This document shows, one piece after another, positions 8,811 through 18,500 of a stretch of DNA of 64,000 nucleotides. The stretch spans positions 29,207 to 93,206 of the forward strand of contig NZ_JAUNLS010000009.1 in NCBI RefSeq assembly GCF_030532325.1. The letters are read 5' to 3'. A program made the translations under genes and the position numbers. Position 1 is the first letter of the stretch; each line of letters starts with the position of its first letter. The stretch comes from Corynebacterium sp. (GTDB taxonomy: Bacteria > Actinomycetota > Actinomycetes > Mycobacteriales > Mycobacteriaceae). Under the pieces are notes generated by a model. It saw nothing but the letters and a program-made list of their open reading frames with translations, did not search any database and had not been told where the DNA came from.

Positions 8811-10100
8811 CTAGAACTCGTGGAGGGCGGCGGCCAGGGCGTCCTGCGCCGCGCGCGCGGAGTTGATCTCGCCGCCGTTGACCAGGAAGGTAAAGGCGTA
8901 GACCCGCCCGGAGGTGCCCTGCGCGGTGCCGGTCAGCGCCGAGACCCCCGTGAGCGTGCCCGTCTTGGCCTTGACAAAGCCGCGGGCGGGCGAGCCGGTG
9001 TAGCGCGTGTAGAGGGTGCCCTCGCCTCCGGCCAGCGGCAGGTAGCCCAGCAGCGGGCGCAGCGCATCCTGCTCGGCGGCCTGGACCATGATCTGGGTCA
9101 GCAGCGCCGGGGGAATGCGGTTGTCCACGGAGAGCCCGGAGTTATCGTGCAGGGTTACCCCACTGACGTCGAGACCGTGCTCGGTGAGAACCTCCAGGGT
9201 GGCCTGGGCGGCGCCGGTGAAGCTGGCCTCCTTGCCGCGGGCGATGGCCAGCTCGCGGCCGATGGCCTCAGCCATGACGTTATCGGAATCCTTCGCCGCC
9301 TCCTGGGCGCGCAGGGCCAGCGGCTCGGACTCCGTGCTGGCGATGACCTCCCCGCCCTTGGGCGCGGCGCCGGCCTCGGCCCGGGCACCAAGGCGCGCGG
9401 CCAGGGACTGTGCCGCGTCCACGGCCGGGGTGTGGGAACGAGGGACGTCACCAGTGGTCTGCCCGATGCGCCCGCCGTAGAGCATGAGCGGCTCCATGGG
9501 AGCCACGTAGCCGCCGTCGACGTTATCCGGCTCCCAGCCCGTGGCCTGGGCGGGCCCGGCCCACGCGCTGGTGTCCAGCAGAACCTTCTTCACCCCGGGC
9601 ATGGCCTGCTTGATGTCCGCGGCGAAGGCGTCGAGGCGCTTCTCATCCATCCACACGTCCCCGCTGGCTTTGATGGCCACGGTGTCCTCGCTGGCGCGCA
9701 TGGCCTCGGTGCGCAGGCGCTCGCCCTCGTCCAGGGCGTAGGTGGCCGCGGCCAGGGTAAGCACCTTAGTGGAGGATGCCGGGGTCAGCGGCTTAGTGGG
9801 CTGGCGCTCCCACAGGCTCTCCCCGGTGCTAGTGTCTGCCACTTGCGCGCCGAGGGTGGCCAAGTCCTTGGACTTCTCCTTGGCCACTGCGTCGAGGCGT
9901 GCTTTCAGCGCCTGCTTGTTCAGCTCGCCTTCCTCCGTTACCGGCACCACCGGGGTGGCGGGCTGGGCCGCAGCATAAGGCTGGCCGTGGTCCAGGCCCT
10001 CGTAGGCGCGTTGAACGGAAATGCCCAGGCCTGCGGCCGCCGCCACCGCGGCGGCGGTGACCACGGCTGCGGAGGTCCACCACACGTGCTTTGCTTTCAT
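8811..10100 (-). CDS. dacB: D-alanyl-D-alanine carboxypeptidase/endopeptidase, S13 (PBP4) family
   Basis: A 429-residue secreted or membrane-anchored penicillin-binding protein that trims peptidoglycan peptides. An N-terminal hydrophobic segment (about residues 8-27) acts as a signal anchor. The catalytic triad motifs are visible: SSTK (Ser109/Lys112), SDN (in [16 protein letters not shown]) and KTGTL near the C-terminus ([11 protein letters not shown]). A domain between the first two motifs is in the place expected for S13 enzymes. It is divergent from ppa and is the first gene of the dacB-tilS-hpt run. Confidence 0.92.
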   Translation of the reverse strand: MKAKHVWWTSAAVVTAAAVAAAAGLGISVQRAYEGLDHGQPYAAAQPATPVVPVTEEGELNKQALKARLDAVAKEKSKDLATLGAQVADTSTGESLWERQPTKPLTPASSTKVLTLAAATYALDEGERLRTEAMRASEDTVAIKASGDVWMDEKRLDAFAADIKQAMPGVKKVLLDTSAWAGPAQATGWEPDNVDGGYVAPMEPLMLYGGRIGQTTGDVPRSHTPAVDAAQSLAARLGARAEAGAAPKGGEVIASTESEPLALRAQEAAKDSDNVMAEAIGRELAIARGKEASFTGAAQATLEVLTEHGLDVSGVTLHDNSGLSVDNRIPPALLTQIMVQAAEQDALRPLLGYLPLAGGEGTLYTRYTGSPARGFVKAKTGTLTGVSALTGTAQGTSGRVYAFTFLVNGGEINSARAAQDALAAALHEF

Positions 10101-10183
10101 CGCCTATCACCCTAGCGCGGCCGGCAAGCGCTGTAGACTATGGGCGGCAATTGATCATTTACTTCCCATTGGAGGACATCGCT

Positions 10184-10657
10184 GTGAGCGTTGAAGTAAC
10201 CATCGAGATCCCGAAGGGCTCCCGCAACAAGTACGAGGTGGACCACGAGACCGGCAAGGTCTACCTGGACCGCTACCTGTTCACCCCGATGGCCTATCCG
10301 GCTGATTACGGCTTCATCGACCACACCCTGGGTGAGGACGGCGATCCGCTCGACGCCCTCGTCATTCTCCCGGAGCCGGTCTTCCCGGGCGTGGTGGTTG
10401 AGGCTCGCATCCTCGGCGTGTTCAAGATGACCGACGAGGCCGGTGGCGACGACAAGCTGCTCGCCGTCATCGACGACCCGCGCTGGGAGCGCTACCAGGA
10501 CATCGACGATGTGGAGCAGCACATCAAGGACGAGATCGAGCACTTCTTTGTCCACTACAAGGACCTGGAGCCGAACAAGGAAGTCACCGGCTCCGGCTGG
10601 GGCGACAAGGCCGAGGCCGAGAAGATCTTGGAGGAAGCCAAGGCTCGCTTCAAGTAA
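10184..10657 (+). CDS. ppa: Inorganic pyrophosphatase
   Basis: A soluble family I pyrophosphatase of 157 residues that hydrolyses PPi and pulls biosynthetic reactions forward. The signature [10 protein letters not shown] and the surrounding [15 protein letters not shown] and KDLEPNKEV segments supply the metal- and substrate-binding Asp, Glu, Lys and Tyr residues. The GTG start at 10184 has a GGAGGA ribosome-binding site eight bases upstream; an extension upstream lacks family similarity. A TAGACT box at 10134-10139 is a candidate -10, which would give a leader of about 40 nt. It is divergent from dacB, as in mycobacteria. Confidence 0.96.
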   Translation: MSVEVTIEIPKGSRNKYEVDHETGKVYLDRYLFTPMAYPADYGFIDHTLGEDGDPLDALVILPEPVFPGVVVEARILGVFKMTDEAGGDDKLLAVIDDPRWERYQDIDDVEQHIKDEIEHFFVHYKDLEPNKEVTGSGWGDKAEAEKILEEAKARFK

Positions 10658-10664
10658 GCCAGCG

Positions 10665-10995
10665 CTAGCTGGCGCAGGCCTGGCCCAGCCAGGCCTCCAG
10701 CTCTTCTAGGCGCGCGTCCGGTTCGATGGGGTCCTCTGCGAACTCCTCGCCGGTACGCGCCTTATCTTTTGCCGTGGTGAGCATGAGCGAGCGCCCGTCG
10801 GGGTAGTCGATGACCATGTTCGCCGAGGCATAGCCCGCGGTGGGCCCGCCGAAGCTGCGGGCTCACCCCGGCCACCATGGGGCCCATGTCCCCGCCGTCG
10901 TTGCCGCGCAGATCCACCACCGCGGCGCAGGCCTGTGGGTGGGAGGTCAGGCCATGGGCCACCAGCACGCCGAGGACCTGCAGCACGCGTTTCAT
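10665..10995 (-). pseudogene. Remnant of an S41 (tail-specific) protease gene
   Basis: Two reading frames together look like pieces of one S41 peptidase. From the ATG at 10995 the first frame reads CAAVVDLRGNDGGDMGPMVAGVSP and then runs out. In a second frame the downstream DNA reads FGGPTAGYASANMVIDYP, then LMLTTAKDKARTGEEF, then AEDPIEPD, to a stop at 10665-10667. In intact relatives these blocks are separated by the segment bearing the catalytic Ser, which is missing here, and most of the N-terminal part is missing too. A good ribosome-binding site (GGAAGGA) still precedes the ATG. It lies 19 bases after the ABC permease gene. The call rests on family recall, not on alignment. Confidence 0.72.
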
Positions 10996-11014
10996 TGGTT
11001 CTCTAATCCTTCCT

Positions 11015-12421
11015 CTATTCTTTTCTTCTTCCATCCCGCAGCACATACCCGCGCAGCGGCTCCACGGCCAGCAGCGCCAGCAGCGTGGTGATCCACCCGG
11101 CGGCCAGGAACCCCAGGGCCAGGAGGATACGGCCCAGGACGTCCACCTCCGCGCCCTCGGCACCGGCGAACATGACCATGCCCTGAAGCGCGCCCACCAT
11201 GAAGCCCACGAGGCTCAGCGCCACCGCCGGGCCCAGGATTTCCAGCACGTTCACCTTGAGCATGAAGCGGCGGGAGATACCCATGAGATCTAGGGAGCGC
11301 AGCAGCTCGCCGTCCTCGAAGACGCCGCTGACCTGGCCCAGGAAGATGGACACCGCCACCACGATAAACCCGAAGGCGAGCGTGAGCAGCGCGCCCACGG
11401 AGAGATCGTGGAAGAGGGTAAACACGTAGTCCTCCTCGCGCATCGCCCGGGTCAGGCCGTCACTGCCCAGGGGCGCGCCCACCAGGTAGCCGGCCAGGAA
11501 GCCAAAGAAGGCGATGGCCGCCACGCGGCGCCACACCCGCCTGGAGTTCGCCGCCACCCGCTGGCAGGCCACCAGGTGCGCAGTGCCCGGGAAGTTCGCG
11601 GCCACCAGGGCGCCGGCCTGCAGGACGTACGGCCCCACCAGGTTGATGCTCATCACGATGACAAAGATGATGCCCACGAAGACGATCATCACGCCCATGC
11701 TGGCGCTGAAGCTGAAGGTGGTAAGCACCGCGGTGCCCAGCACCAGCACGCCGAGGAAGAGCCACAGGCGCCAGCGCTTGAGCGCCGAAGGCACCTCGCG
11801 TCGCGCCACGCCCAGGGGGCTGACCCGCACGCGCTGCATGCCCGCGAAGGCGGCGAGCAGCGCGACAGCAAAGAGCACCGCCGCCACCAGCAGGTAGCCC
11901 CACCAGGGCAGGAGGATCTCCTGTAGCTGGATCCGGCGCTCCTGGAAGCTCAGGTGCGTGAGCGCCGGGGCCACGAGCACGCTGAGCAGCCCGCCCAGCA
12001 CGATGCCCATGAGCGCTTGCACGCCGGTTTCCAACACCGTCATGCGCACCACGTCCCGCGAGCTCAGGCCCAAAAAGCGCAGCGTGGCCAGGCGGCGCTC
12101 GCGGCCGGAGGCCCCCAGCACCGCGGACTGCGCGGTGAGGCTAAACAGTGCTGGCAGCAGGAAGGCGCAGGCAAACAGCGCCAGGTAGAACCAGATATAG
12201 AGGAAGCCCTCGATGTCGTTGTACAGCGCGGCCAGCCCGGGGTCGGCGTCCGCGGGGTGCTGGGCGCGGTTGAAGAACATCCACGTGCCGCCGGCCACGA
12301 GGAAGGCGATGGTCGAGCCCACCGTCAGGCTCACGATGGCCAGCAGGCTCACCAGCCCGGTGCCCGAGCGCGCGCGGATGGACTCACGGTGCAGATCCAA
12401 GGTCAACACGGAGGTTCGCAT
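11015..12421 (-). CDS. ABC transporter permease, FtsX/MacB-like
   Basis: A 468-residue integral membrane protein with about ten hydrophobic segments in two halves. Each half carries the FtsX-like pattern in which a large soluble loop is followed by three spans; RRLATLRFLGLSSRDVVRMT and GELLRSLDLMGISRRFMLKV are the coupling-type segments. It is co-transcribed with the ATP-binding subunit 15 bases upstream. Together they should form an exporter or mechanotransmitter, for example for heme, lipids or antimicrobial peptides. The divergent two-component system suggests ligand-induced expression. Substrate is unknown. Confidence 0.85.
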   Translation of the reverse strand: MRTSVLTLDLHRESIRARSGTGLVSLLAIVSLTVGSTIAFLVAGGTWMFFNRAQHPADADPGLAALYNDIEGFLYIWFYLALFACAFLLPALFSLTAQSAVLGASGRERRLATLRFLGLSSRDVVRMTVLETGVQALMGIVLGGLLSVLVAPALTHLSFQERRIQLQEILLPWWGYLLVAAVLFAVALLAAFAGMQRVRVSPLGVARREVPSALKRWRLWLFLGVLVLGTAVLTTFSFSASMGVMIVFVGIIFVIVMSINLVGPYVLQAGALVAANFPGTAHLVACQRVAANSRRVWRRVAAIAFFGFLAGYLVGAPLGSDGLTRAMREEDYVFTLFHDLSVGALLTLAFGFIVVAVSIFLGQVSGVFEDGELLRSLDLMGISRRFMLKVNVLEILGPAVALSLVGFMVGALQGMVMFAGAEGAEVDVLGRILLALGFLAAGWITTLLALLAVEPLRGYVLRDGRRKE

Positions 12422-12436
12422 ACTCTCACTCCTCCC

Positions 12437-13132
12437 CTAGCCCTGCGCGTGCAGGCGCACGTCGTCGTGAATGATGCCGTCGCGGATCTCCACCCGGCGC
12501 TGCATCCAGTCCGCGACCTTCGGATCGTGGGTGACCATGACCAGGCTGGCGTCATTGTGGCGCACCACGGTGGTGAGCATCTGCATCACCTCGTGGCCGG
12601 TGGTCTGGTCGAGGGCGCCAGTGGGCTCGTCCGCGAAGACCACGGCCGGGTCCGCCGCCAGGGCGCGGGCGATGGCCACGCGCTGGGCCTGGCCGCCGGA
12701 GACCTCGCCGGGGCGCCTATCCGCCAGGGCTCCCAGCCCCAGCTGATCCAGCAGTTCCATGGCCTTGCGGCGGGCCTGCTTGCGGCCGCTGCCGGTGAGC
12801 ATCGCGGGCAGGGCCACGTTGTCCAGGTTGCTCAGCTCCGGCAGCAGCTGGCCGTCCTGGAAGACAAAACCGAAGTGCTGCAGGCGGGTGCGGGAGCGGG
12901 CGGCGTCGCCAAGCGCGGAAAGCTCGGTATCCCCAAAGAAGACGCGGCCGTGGGTGGGCTGGAGAACCCCGGACATGCAGTGCAGCAGGGTGGACTTGCC
13001 GGAGCCGGAGGGCCCCATGACCGCGACCATCTCGCCGGGGGCGATCTCCAGCGAGATTCCCGCCAGGACGGGCCCGGCGCCAAAGTCTTTGGTGATGTCA
13101 TGCAATGAGAGTGTCGTGTTCATGGTTCTCAT
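12437..13132 (-). CDS. ABC transporter ATP-binding protein (LolD/MacB type)
   Basis: A 231-residue ATPase with Walker A GPSGSGKST at about 41-49, Q-loop FVFQDGQLLPELSN, signature VSGGQAQRVAIARAL, Walker B VVFADEPTGALD and the H-loop MVTHDPKVAD. The EPTGALD form is typical of the MacB/LolD/HrtA exporter group that pairs with FtsX-type permeases. ATG at 13132 or 13123 are both possible, with only weak upstream ribosome-binding sequence. It is divergent from the histidine-kinase gene, with an 18-bp palindrome between them. Confidence 0.93.
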   Translation of the reverse strand: MRTMNTTLSLHDITKDFGAGPVLAGISLEIAPGEMVAVMGPSGSGKSTLLHCMSGVLQPTHGRVFFGDTELSALGDAARSRTRLQHFGFVFQDGQLLPELSNLDNVALPAMLTGSGRKQARRKAMELLDQLGLGALADRRPGEVSGGQAQRVAIARALAADPAVVFADEPTGALDQTTGHEVMQMLTTVVRHNDASLVMVTHDPKVADWMQRRVEIRDGIIHDDVRLHAQG

Positions 13133-13181
13133 TTCACGCTACCGCGCCCCGCAGCAACACAGCGCTGGCGATGCTCTTTGA

Positions 13182-13199
13182 GGTAGTGCTGGCACTACC
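13182..13199. promoter_or_regulatory. Perfect palindrome GGTAGTGC-TG-GCACTACC between ABC and two-component genes
   Basis: Two perfect 8-bp arms are separated by TG. The site ends 22 bp before the TAAGGT -10 box of the kinase gene, so it lies around its -35 region, and about 50 bp upstream of the ABC ATPase start. This is a likely dimeric regulator site serving one or both divergent promoters. The neighbouring LuxR-type response regulator is the obvious candidate ligand (inference). Confidence 0.5.
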
Positions 13200-13220
13200 C
13201 TCGCGGAAGGGCTCGCCGGT

Positions 13221-13226
13221 TAAGGT
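13221..13226 (+). promoter_or_regulatory. -10 box TAAGGT of a leaderless histidine-kinase gene
   Basis: TAAGGT lies six bases before the GTG start, the spacing seen for leaderless transcripts in this window. The intervening GAAGGA could alternatively serve as a ribosome-binding sequence, although it would be too close to the GTG. Confidence 0.4.
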
Positions 13227-13232
13227 GAAGGA

Positions 13233-13937
13233 GTGTTCTTTAAAAAGTCGCGCCCCACCACCAACCACGAGGAGCAGCAGGCGCAGATCATCGCCCAGCT
13301 CACCGCCTCCCGGCGCGCCATCGCAGATGCCTACGAGGTCGAGCGCGCCCGCATCGAACGCGACCTGCACGACGGCTGCCAGCAATACCTGGTAGCGGCC
13401 AGCATCAAGCTGGGCGAGGCCTCCCTCGACGCCACCGGCACCACCGCCGAGCTCATCGCCGCGGCCAAGGCGGATCTGGACGCCGGCCTGGCCTCCCTGC
13501 GCGCCACGGTGCACGGCATCCACCCGCAGGTGCTGCAGGATCACGGCCTGGTGGCCGCGCTGGCCGATACCGCCTCCTCCCTCAGCCCCCTCATCAATGT
13601 GCATGCGCCCCACCCGCTGCCCGAGCTCTCCCCCAGCGTGCTGGCCGCCGGGTACTTCTTTGGCGTGGAGACCATGACCAACGCGCTCAAGCACGCGCCG
13701 GGCGCGCCGGTGAGCGTGCTGCTCTCCACCGATGCCTCGCTGCACATCTCGGTGGTGGACGAGGGCCCCGGCGGCGCCACCATCGTGCCCGGCCACGGAC
13801 TGGCCGGCATGGTGGAGAGGCTCGACGCCTTCGGCGGTAGCGTGGAGGTCTCCTCGCCGCCGGGCGGGCCCACGCGGGTGAGCTGTTCAATTCCCCTACT
13901 ACTGGAGCGCGGCCAATCGGGAGTAGCACATGACTAA
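13233..13937 (+). CDS. Soluble sensor histidine kinase (HisKA_3, NarL-type partner)
   Basis: A 234-residue kinase without any membrane span. The phospho-acceptor motif ERARIERDLHDG places His46 as the modified residue. A degenerate HATPase_c domain follows, with the N-box FFGVETMTNALKHA, a D-x-G-x-G-like VVDEGPGGA and GHGLAGMVERL. The lack of a sensor domain means that the signal must come from the cytoplasm or through a partner such as the divergent FtsX-type ABC transporter (inference). It overlaps the response-regulator gene by 8 bases. Confidence 0.9.
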   Translation: MFFKKSRPTTNHEEQQAQIIAQLTASRRAIADAYEVERARIERDLHDGCQQYLVAASIKLGEASLDATGTTAELIAAAKADLDAGLASLRATVHGIHPQVLQDHGLVAALADTASSLSPLINVHAPHPLPELSPSVLAAGYFFGVETMTNALKHAPGAPVSVLLSTDASLHISVVDEGPGGATIVPGHGLAGMVERLDAFGGSVEVSSPPGGPTRVSCSIPLLLERGQSGVAHD

Positions 13938-14595
13938 CTTGGACATCGTTATCGCTGATGACTCCGCCTTGCTGCGCGAGGGCGTGGCCGGGCTGCTGGA
14001 GCGCCGCGGGCACAACATCGTGGGGCATGCGGCCTCCGCCCCGGAGCTCATCGAGCTGGTCTCCACGCTAGGTGAGGCCGGCCAGCTTCCCGACGTCCTC
14101 ATCACCGACGTGCGCATGCCGCCCGGCATGAGCGACGACGGCCTCAAGGCCGCCGTGACCCTGCGCGATGCCTACCCGGACCTGGCCATCATGGTGCTCT
14201 CCCAGTACGTCGCCCCGGCCTACGCGGTGGAGCTCTTCGATTCCGCCGAGGCCGGCACCGGCTACCTGCTCAAGGACCGCGTCTCCGAGGTGGTGGACTT
14301 CCTGGGCAGCCTCGCCATGGTGGCCCAGGGCGGCACGGTCATCGATCCCAGCGTGGCCCAGGCGCTCATGCGCTCCGGGCGCAGCGGCCTGGGCGAGCTC
14401 ACCCCGCGGGAAAAAGAGGTGCTCGAGCTCATGTCGCGCGGGCAGTCCAACAAGGAGATCGCCGCCAACCTGGTCCTTTCCGCCGCGGCGGTGGCCAAGC
14501 ACGTCTCCAACATCTTTGCCAAGCTGCGGCTGGATCCCAGCGAGGACAACCGGCGGGTGAAGGCCATCTTGGAGTATCTGTCCGCCCGGCGCTAG
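13930..14595 (+). CDS. Response regulator, NarL/LuxR family
   Basis: A 221-residue protein. The receiver domain has the acidic pair Asp10/Asp11, the phospho-acceptor Asp60 in LITDVRMPPG, and the conserved Lys in GYLLKDRV. The C-terminal LuxR-type helix-turn-helix covers about residues 150-215, with LTPREKEVLELMSRGQSNKEIA followed by AVAKHVSNIFAKLRL. It is partner to the upstream soluble kinase. The GGTAGTGC palindrome between the kinase and ABC genes is the plausible target. Confidence 0.94.
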   Translation: MTNLDIVIADDSALLREGVAGLLERRGHNIVGHAASAPELIELVSTLGEAGQLPDVLITDVRMPPGMSDDGLKAAVTLRDAYPDLAIMVLSQYVAPAYAVELFDSAEAGTGYLLKDRVSEVVDFLGSLAMVAQGGTVIDPSVAQALMRSGRSGLGELTPREKEVLELMSRGQSNKEIAANLVLSAAAVAKHVSNIFAKLRLDPSEDNRRVKAILEYLSARR

Positions 14596-14651
14596 CTCTT
14601 GTGCGGCTTTGAGGCCGCTGGCGGCAGCACACGCCAGCACCACACACCGCG

Positions 14652-14657
14652 TACCCT
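14652..14657 (+). promoter_or_regulatory. -10 box TACCCT of leaderless rhodanese gene
   Basis: TACCCT is followed by seven bases and then the ATG at 14665. There is no ribosome-binding sequence, so a leaderless mRNA is the simplest reading. Confidence 0.45.
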
Positions 14658-14664
14658 TGACCCC

Positions 14665-14967
14665 ATGAAGAACGTAGAACCCACCCACGTCCCCGAGGGC
14701 GCCCAGCTCATCGACGTCCGTGAAGACCACGAATGGAACACCGAGCACGCCCAAGGCGCCACCCACATCCCCATGCACCAGGTCGCTGACCGCCTCGACG
14801 AGATCGATCCGAGCAAGGACATCTACGTCATCTGCCTCGGCGGCGGGCGCAGCGCGAAGGTCTGCGAATACCTGGAGCTGACCCAAGGTTGGGAGACCAA
14901 CAACGTCACCGGCGGCACGCAGGCGTGGAAAGACCAAGGTCTTCCCATGGTTTATCCGCAGCAGTAG
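14665..14967 (+). CDS. Rhodanese-like sulfurtransferase
   Basis: A 100-residue single-domain rhodanese. The active-site loop is CLGGGRS with Cys57 as the persulfide-carrying residue, preceded by LIDVREDHEW (the usual DVRE motif) and followed by the NVTGGTQAWKDQGLP end motif. It probably carries sulfane sulfur in the cytoplasm. The ATG at 14665 fits the domain start; a longer form would only add non-conserved residues. It is a single gene between the two-component system and the MarR-Pls pair. Confidence 0.92.
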   Translation: MKNVEPTHVPEGAQLIDVREDHEWNTEHAQGATHIPMHQVADRLDEIDPSKDIYVICLGGGRSAKVCEYLELTQGWETNNVTGGTQAWKDQGLPMVYPQQ

Positions 14968-15016
14968 CCAATTAGTGGGAAGCCACCCATAATTTACTTT
15001 TCTTACTGTGGGCGCG

Positions 15017-15022
15017 TAACCT
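15017..15022 (+). promoter_or_regulatory. -10 box TAACCT of leaderless marR-pls transcript
   Basis: TAACCT lies seven bases before the ATG of the MarR gene, and no Shine-Dalgarno sequence is visible. It is the only obvious promoter for the MarR-NRPS pair. Confidence 0.45.
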
Positions 15023-15029
15023 ACTACGC

Positions 15030-15527
15030 ATGGCTTCTGCACACACTCATATCATTCCGACGGCGCTGCTCGAGTCGCCGTCCTTCCAACTCGAGCGCCT
15101 CCGCCGCCGCACCCGCGACGGCGTCGAGGCCGCCTTGGCCACCCGTCAGACCACCATCCGCGAGTACTGGGTGCTCACCTGCCTGGTGGCTGACCAAGCC
15201 GCCTCCCAGACCGCACTGTCCTCCACCCTGGCCATTGACGCCTCCGACATGGTCCGGCTCATCGACTCCCTGGAGAACCGCTCCTGGGTCAAGCGCGAGC
15301 GCGATCCCAAGGATCGCCGCCGCCAGATAGTCGCCTCCACCAAGAAGGGCGTCAAGGCCCACAAGGAACTGGCCGGGCTCGTCGCGCAGGCAGAGGACGC
15401 CGCGCTGGATGAGTCCACCTCCAAGCAGCTCAAGCACCTGCGCAAGCTGGCCACCGCCATCATCGATGCCGATACGCCCGCCGACCCGGACAACCCCGGC
15501 GAGAGCTCGGAGGCCCACGCGTCATGA
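15030..15527 (+). CDS. MarR-family transcriptional regulator
   Basis: A 165-residue winged-helix protein. The helix-turn-helix region reads SQTALSSTLAIDASDMVRLIDSLE, followed by the wing WVKRERDPKDRRRQIVASTKKG, the classic D-x-R-D-R-R-x pattern of MarR proteins. A C-terminal helix supports dimerisation. Its stop overlaps the start of the NRPS gene in an ATGA, so the two are co-translated. It is a strong candidate for controlling its own transcript and the NRPS. Confidence 0.9.
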   Translation: MASAHTHIIPTALLESPSFQLERLRRRTRDGVEAALATRQTTIREYWVLTCLVADQAASQTALSSTLAIDASDMVRLIDSLENRSWVKRERDPKDRRRQIVASTKKGVKAHKELAGLVAQAEDAALDESTSKQLKHLRKLATAIIDADTPADPDNPGESSEAHAS

Positions 15528-18500
15528 GCGACGAAGAAGCACTTACTACGGTCCCGCCGCAGTACCTGCTCGGCCACGCCGCCCCGCCCACGCGCACACT
15601 GTGGGACATCATCACCACCACGGCGCAGACCTACCCCGATGCCGCCGCGCTTGACGACGGCGAAATCCTCACCTATTCAGAACTGATCACCGAGGTCAGC
15701 GCCCTGGCCGCCGAGCTGCGCCACAACGGCATCCGCCGCGGCGACAAGATCGGTGTGCGCATGACCTCCGGTAAGCGCGAGCTCTACCTGGCCATTCTGG
15801 CCACCCTCGCCGCCGGCGCGGCCTACGTGCCGGTCGATGCCGACGATCCCGACGAGCGCGCCGAGATGGTCTTCGGCGAGGCCGAGATCGACGCCGTCTT
15901 TACCGACGAGGGCTTCCGCATGCTGCGCAGCTCCGAGCGCGCTGAGAACCCGGCGGACGCCGACATCGAGGGCCCACTGCCCGAGGACACCGCCTGGATC
16001 ATCTTCACCTCCGGCTCCACCGGCAAGCCCAAGGGCGTGGCCGTCAGCCACCGCTCCGCGGCCGCCTTCGTGGACGCCGAGGCCGCCCTCTTCCTGGCGG
16101 ATCACCCGCACGGCCCGCTGGGACCCGAGGACCGCGTGCTGGCCGGGCTTTCCGTGGCTTTCGACGCCTCCTGCGAGGAAATGTGGCTGGCCTGGGGCCA
16201 CGGCGCCTGCCTGGTGCCCGCCCCGCGCTCGCTGGTGCGCTCCGGCATGGACTTGGGCCCCTGGCTCATCCGCCGCGACATCACGGTGGTCTCCACCGTG
16301 CCGACCTTGGCCGGCCTGTGGCCAGCCGAGGCCCTGGACAACATCCGCCTGCTCATCGTCGGCGGCGAGGCCTGCTCGCAGGAGCTGGTTGACCGCCTCG
16401 CCACCGAGGAGCGCGAAATGTGGAACACGTACGGGCCCACCGAGGCCACCGTGGTGGCCTGCGCCCAGCACCTCAAGCCCGGCCACCCCGTCTCCATCGG
16501 CCTGCCGCTCAATGGGTGGGACCTGGTGGTCGTGGACAAGCAGGGTATCCCCGTGGCCCCCGGCGAGGTAGGCGAGCTGGTGATCGGCGGCGTGGGCCTG
16601 GCCCGCTACCTCGACCCGGCCAAGGACGCCGAGAAGTACGCGCCGCTGGAGTCGATGGGCTGGCAGCGCGCCTACCGCACCGGCGACCACGTGCGCCTGG
16701 AAGAGGACGGCCTCTACTTCGTGGGGCGCGTGGACGATCAGGTAAAGATCGGCGGCCGCCGCATCGAGCTCGGCGAGGTGGAAGCCAACGTCGCCGCGCT
16801 GCCCAACGTGTACAACTCCGCCGTGGCCGTGCAGAAGACCCCCGGCGGCGAGTCCGTACTGGTGGGCTACGTCTCCCTCGATGACCCCGAGGCCGGCTTC
16901 GACCACGAGGCCGCCCACGCCCGCCTGGCCGATACCATGCCGGCCGCCCTCGTGCCGCGCATCTGCGTCATGGAGGAGCTGCCCGTGCGCACCTCCGGCA
17001 AGGTGGATAAGAAGGCGCTGCCCTGGCCGCTGCCGGGCGTGGGCGTGGACGCCGCTGGCCTGAGCCCCACTGAGCAGTGGCTGGCGGAGCTGTGGGTGGA
17101 AACCCTCGGTGTCTCCGTGAGCGACGAAAACGCGGACTTCTTCTCCCTGGGCGGCACCTCCCTGGCCGCCGCGACCCTGGTGGGCCGCATCCGCGAGCGC
17201 TACCCCACCGTGGCCGTGCGCGATCTCTACGATCACCCGCGCCTGGGCTCCTTTGCGGAGCTCATCGGCGGTGCGGAGGAGCGCCCGGCCACCAACGAGG
17301 CCCCCGCCCGTGAGGTCCGCAAGGTCTCCGGCGGCACCCGCCTGGCGCAGACGCTCATCCAGATCCCGACGATGACGCTGGCCGCCACCTCCTGGCTGGC
17401 CTGGCTGCTGCTGGGCTCCAACCTGGCCGCACTGGCGGGCATCGACTGGGCCCTGCACACGCCGTGGTGGGTGGTCATTGTCATGCTCCTCATCTTTGCC
17501 ACCCCGATTGGCCGCATCCCCATCGGCGGCTTCGGCGCGCGGCTTATCACCGCCGGCATCACACCCGGCGAGTACCCGCGCGGCGGCGCGGTGCACCTAC
17601 GCATCTGGGCCGCCGAGCGCTGGGCGGATGCCTCCGGCTCGCGCTCCATCGCCGGGGCAACATGGGTGAACAACTACGCGCGTGCGCTCGGCGTGAAGAT
17701 CGGCCGCGGCGTGGATCTGCACTCCCTGCCGCCGGTGACCGGCTTGCTCAAGCTGGGTGATCATGTGGCCATCGAGCCCGAGGTAGATCTCAGCGGCTAC
17801 TGGCTCGACGGCGACATCCTGCGCGTGGGCCAGATCAAGATCGACGAGGGCGCGCGCATCGGTGCGCGCTCCACGCTGCTGCCGGGCACCCATGTGGGCA
17901 AGGACGCGCACGTCGAGGCCGGCTCCACGGTGACCGGCACCAAGAAGACCAAGGACCGCGCTCGCTGGTCTGGCTCCCCGGCCAAGAAGATTGGCCGCTC
18001 CAAGCACCGCTTCCCGGACACCCCGCCGAAGCGCCGCCCGTGGTGGGTGGCCATTTATGGCGCGACCTCCGTGCTCCTAGCCATCCAGCCCATCGTGGCG
18101 CTGGGCCTGGCTGCCCTGGTGGTCATTGCGCTCATCCAGGCCACCGGCGGCAACCCGCTGGTGGGCGCCATCTTCTTCGCCCCGCTGGGCGCGCTCGTGG
18201 CCTTTGCCTTCTACATGCTGCAGACCTGGCTGGGCGTGCGGATCCTCTCCCTGGGCGTGAAGCCGGGCGTGTTCCCGGTGCGCTCGGCGGCGGGCTGGCG
18301 CCTGTGGGCCATCGAGCGCCTCATGGACGAGGCCCGCACCCAGCTCTTCCCGCTCTACGCCTCCCAGCTCACCCCGGCGTGGTTCCGCTCGCTGGGCGCG
18401 AAGATTGGCAAGAACGCGGAGATTTCCACCGCGGTCATGGTGCCCAAGCTGGCGGAGGTCAAGGAGGGCGCGTTCCTGGCCGATGACACCCTCATCGGCG

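Noticed and set aside
10676-10696. AGGCCTGGC-CCA-GCCAGGCCT hairpin as the ppa terminator
   Set aside because: The stem is perfect but there is no T-tract, and it lies inside the retained C-terminal part of the S41 remnant, where it is explained by coding sequence.
15677-17596. 639-codon minus-strand open frame inside the NRPS gene
   Set aside because: It is antisense to the adenylation domain, whose core motifs are all intact on the plus strand.
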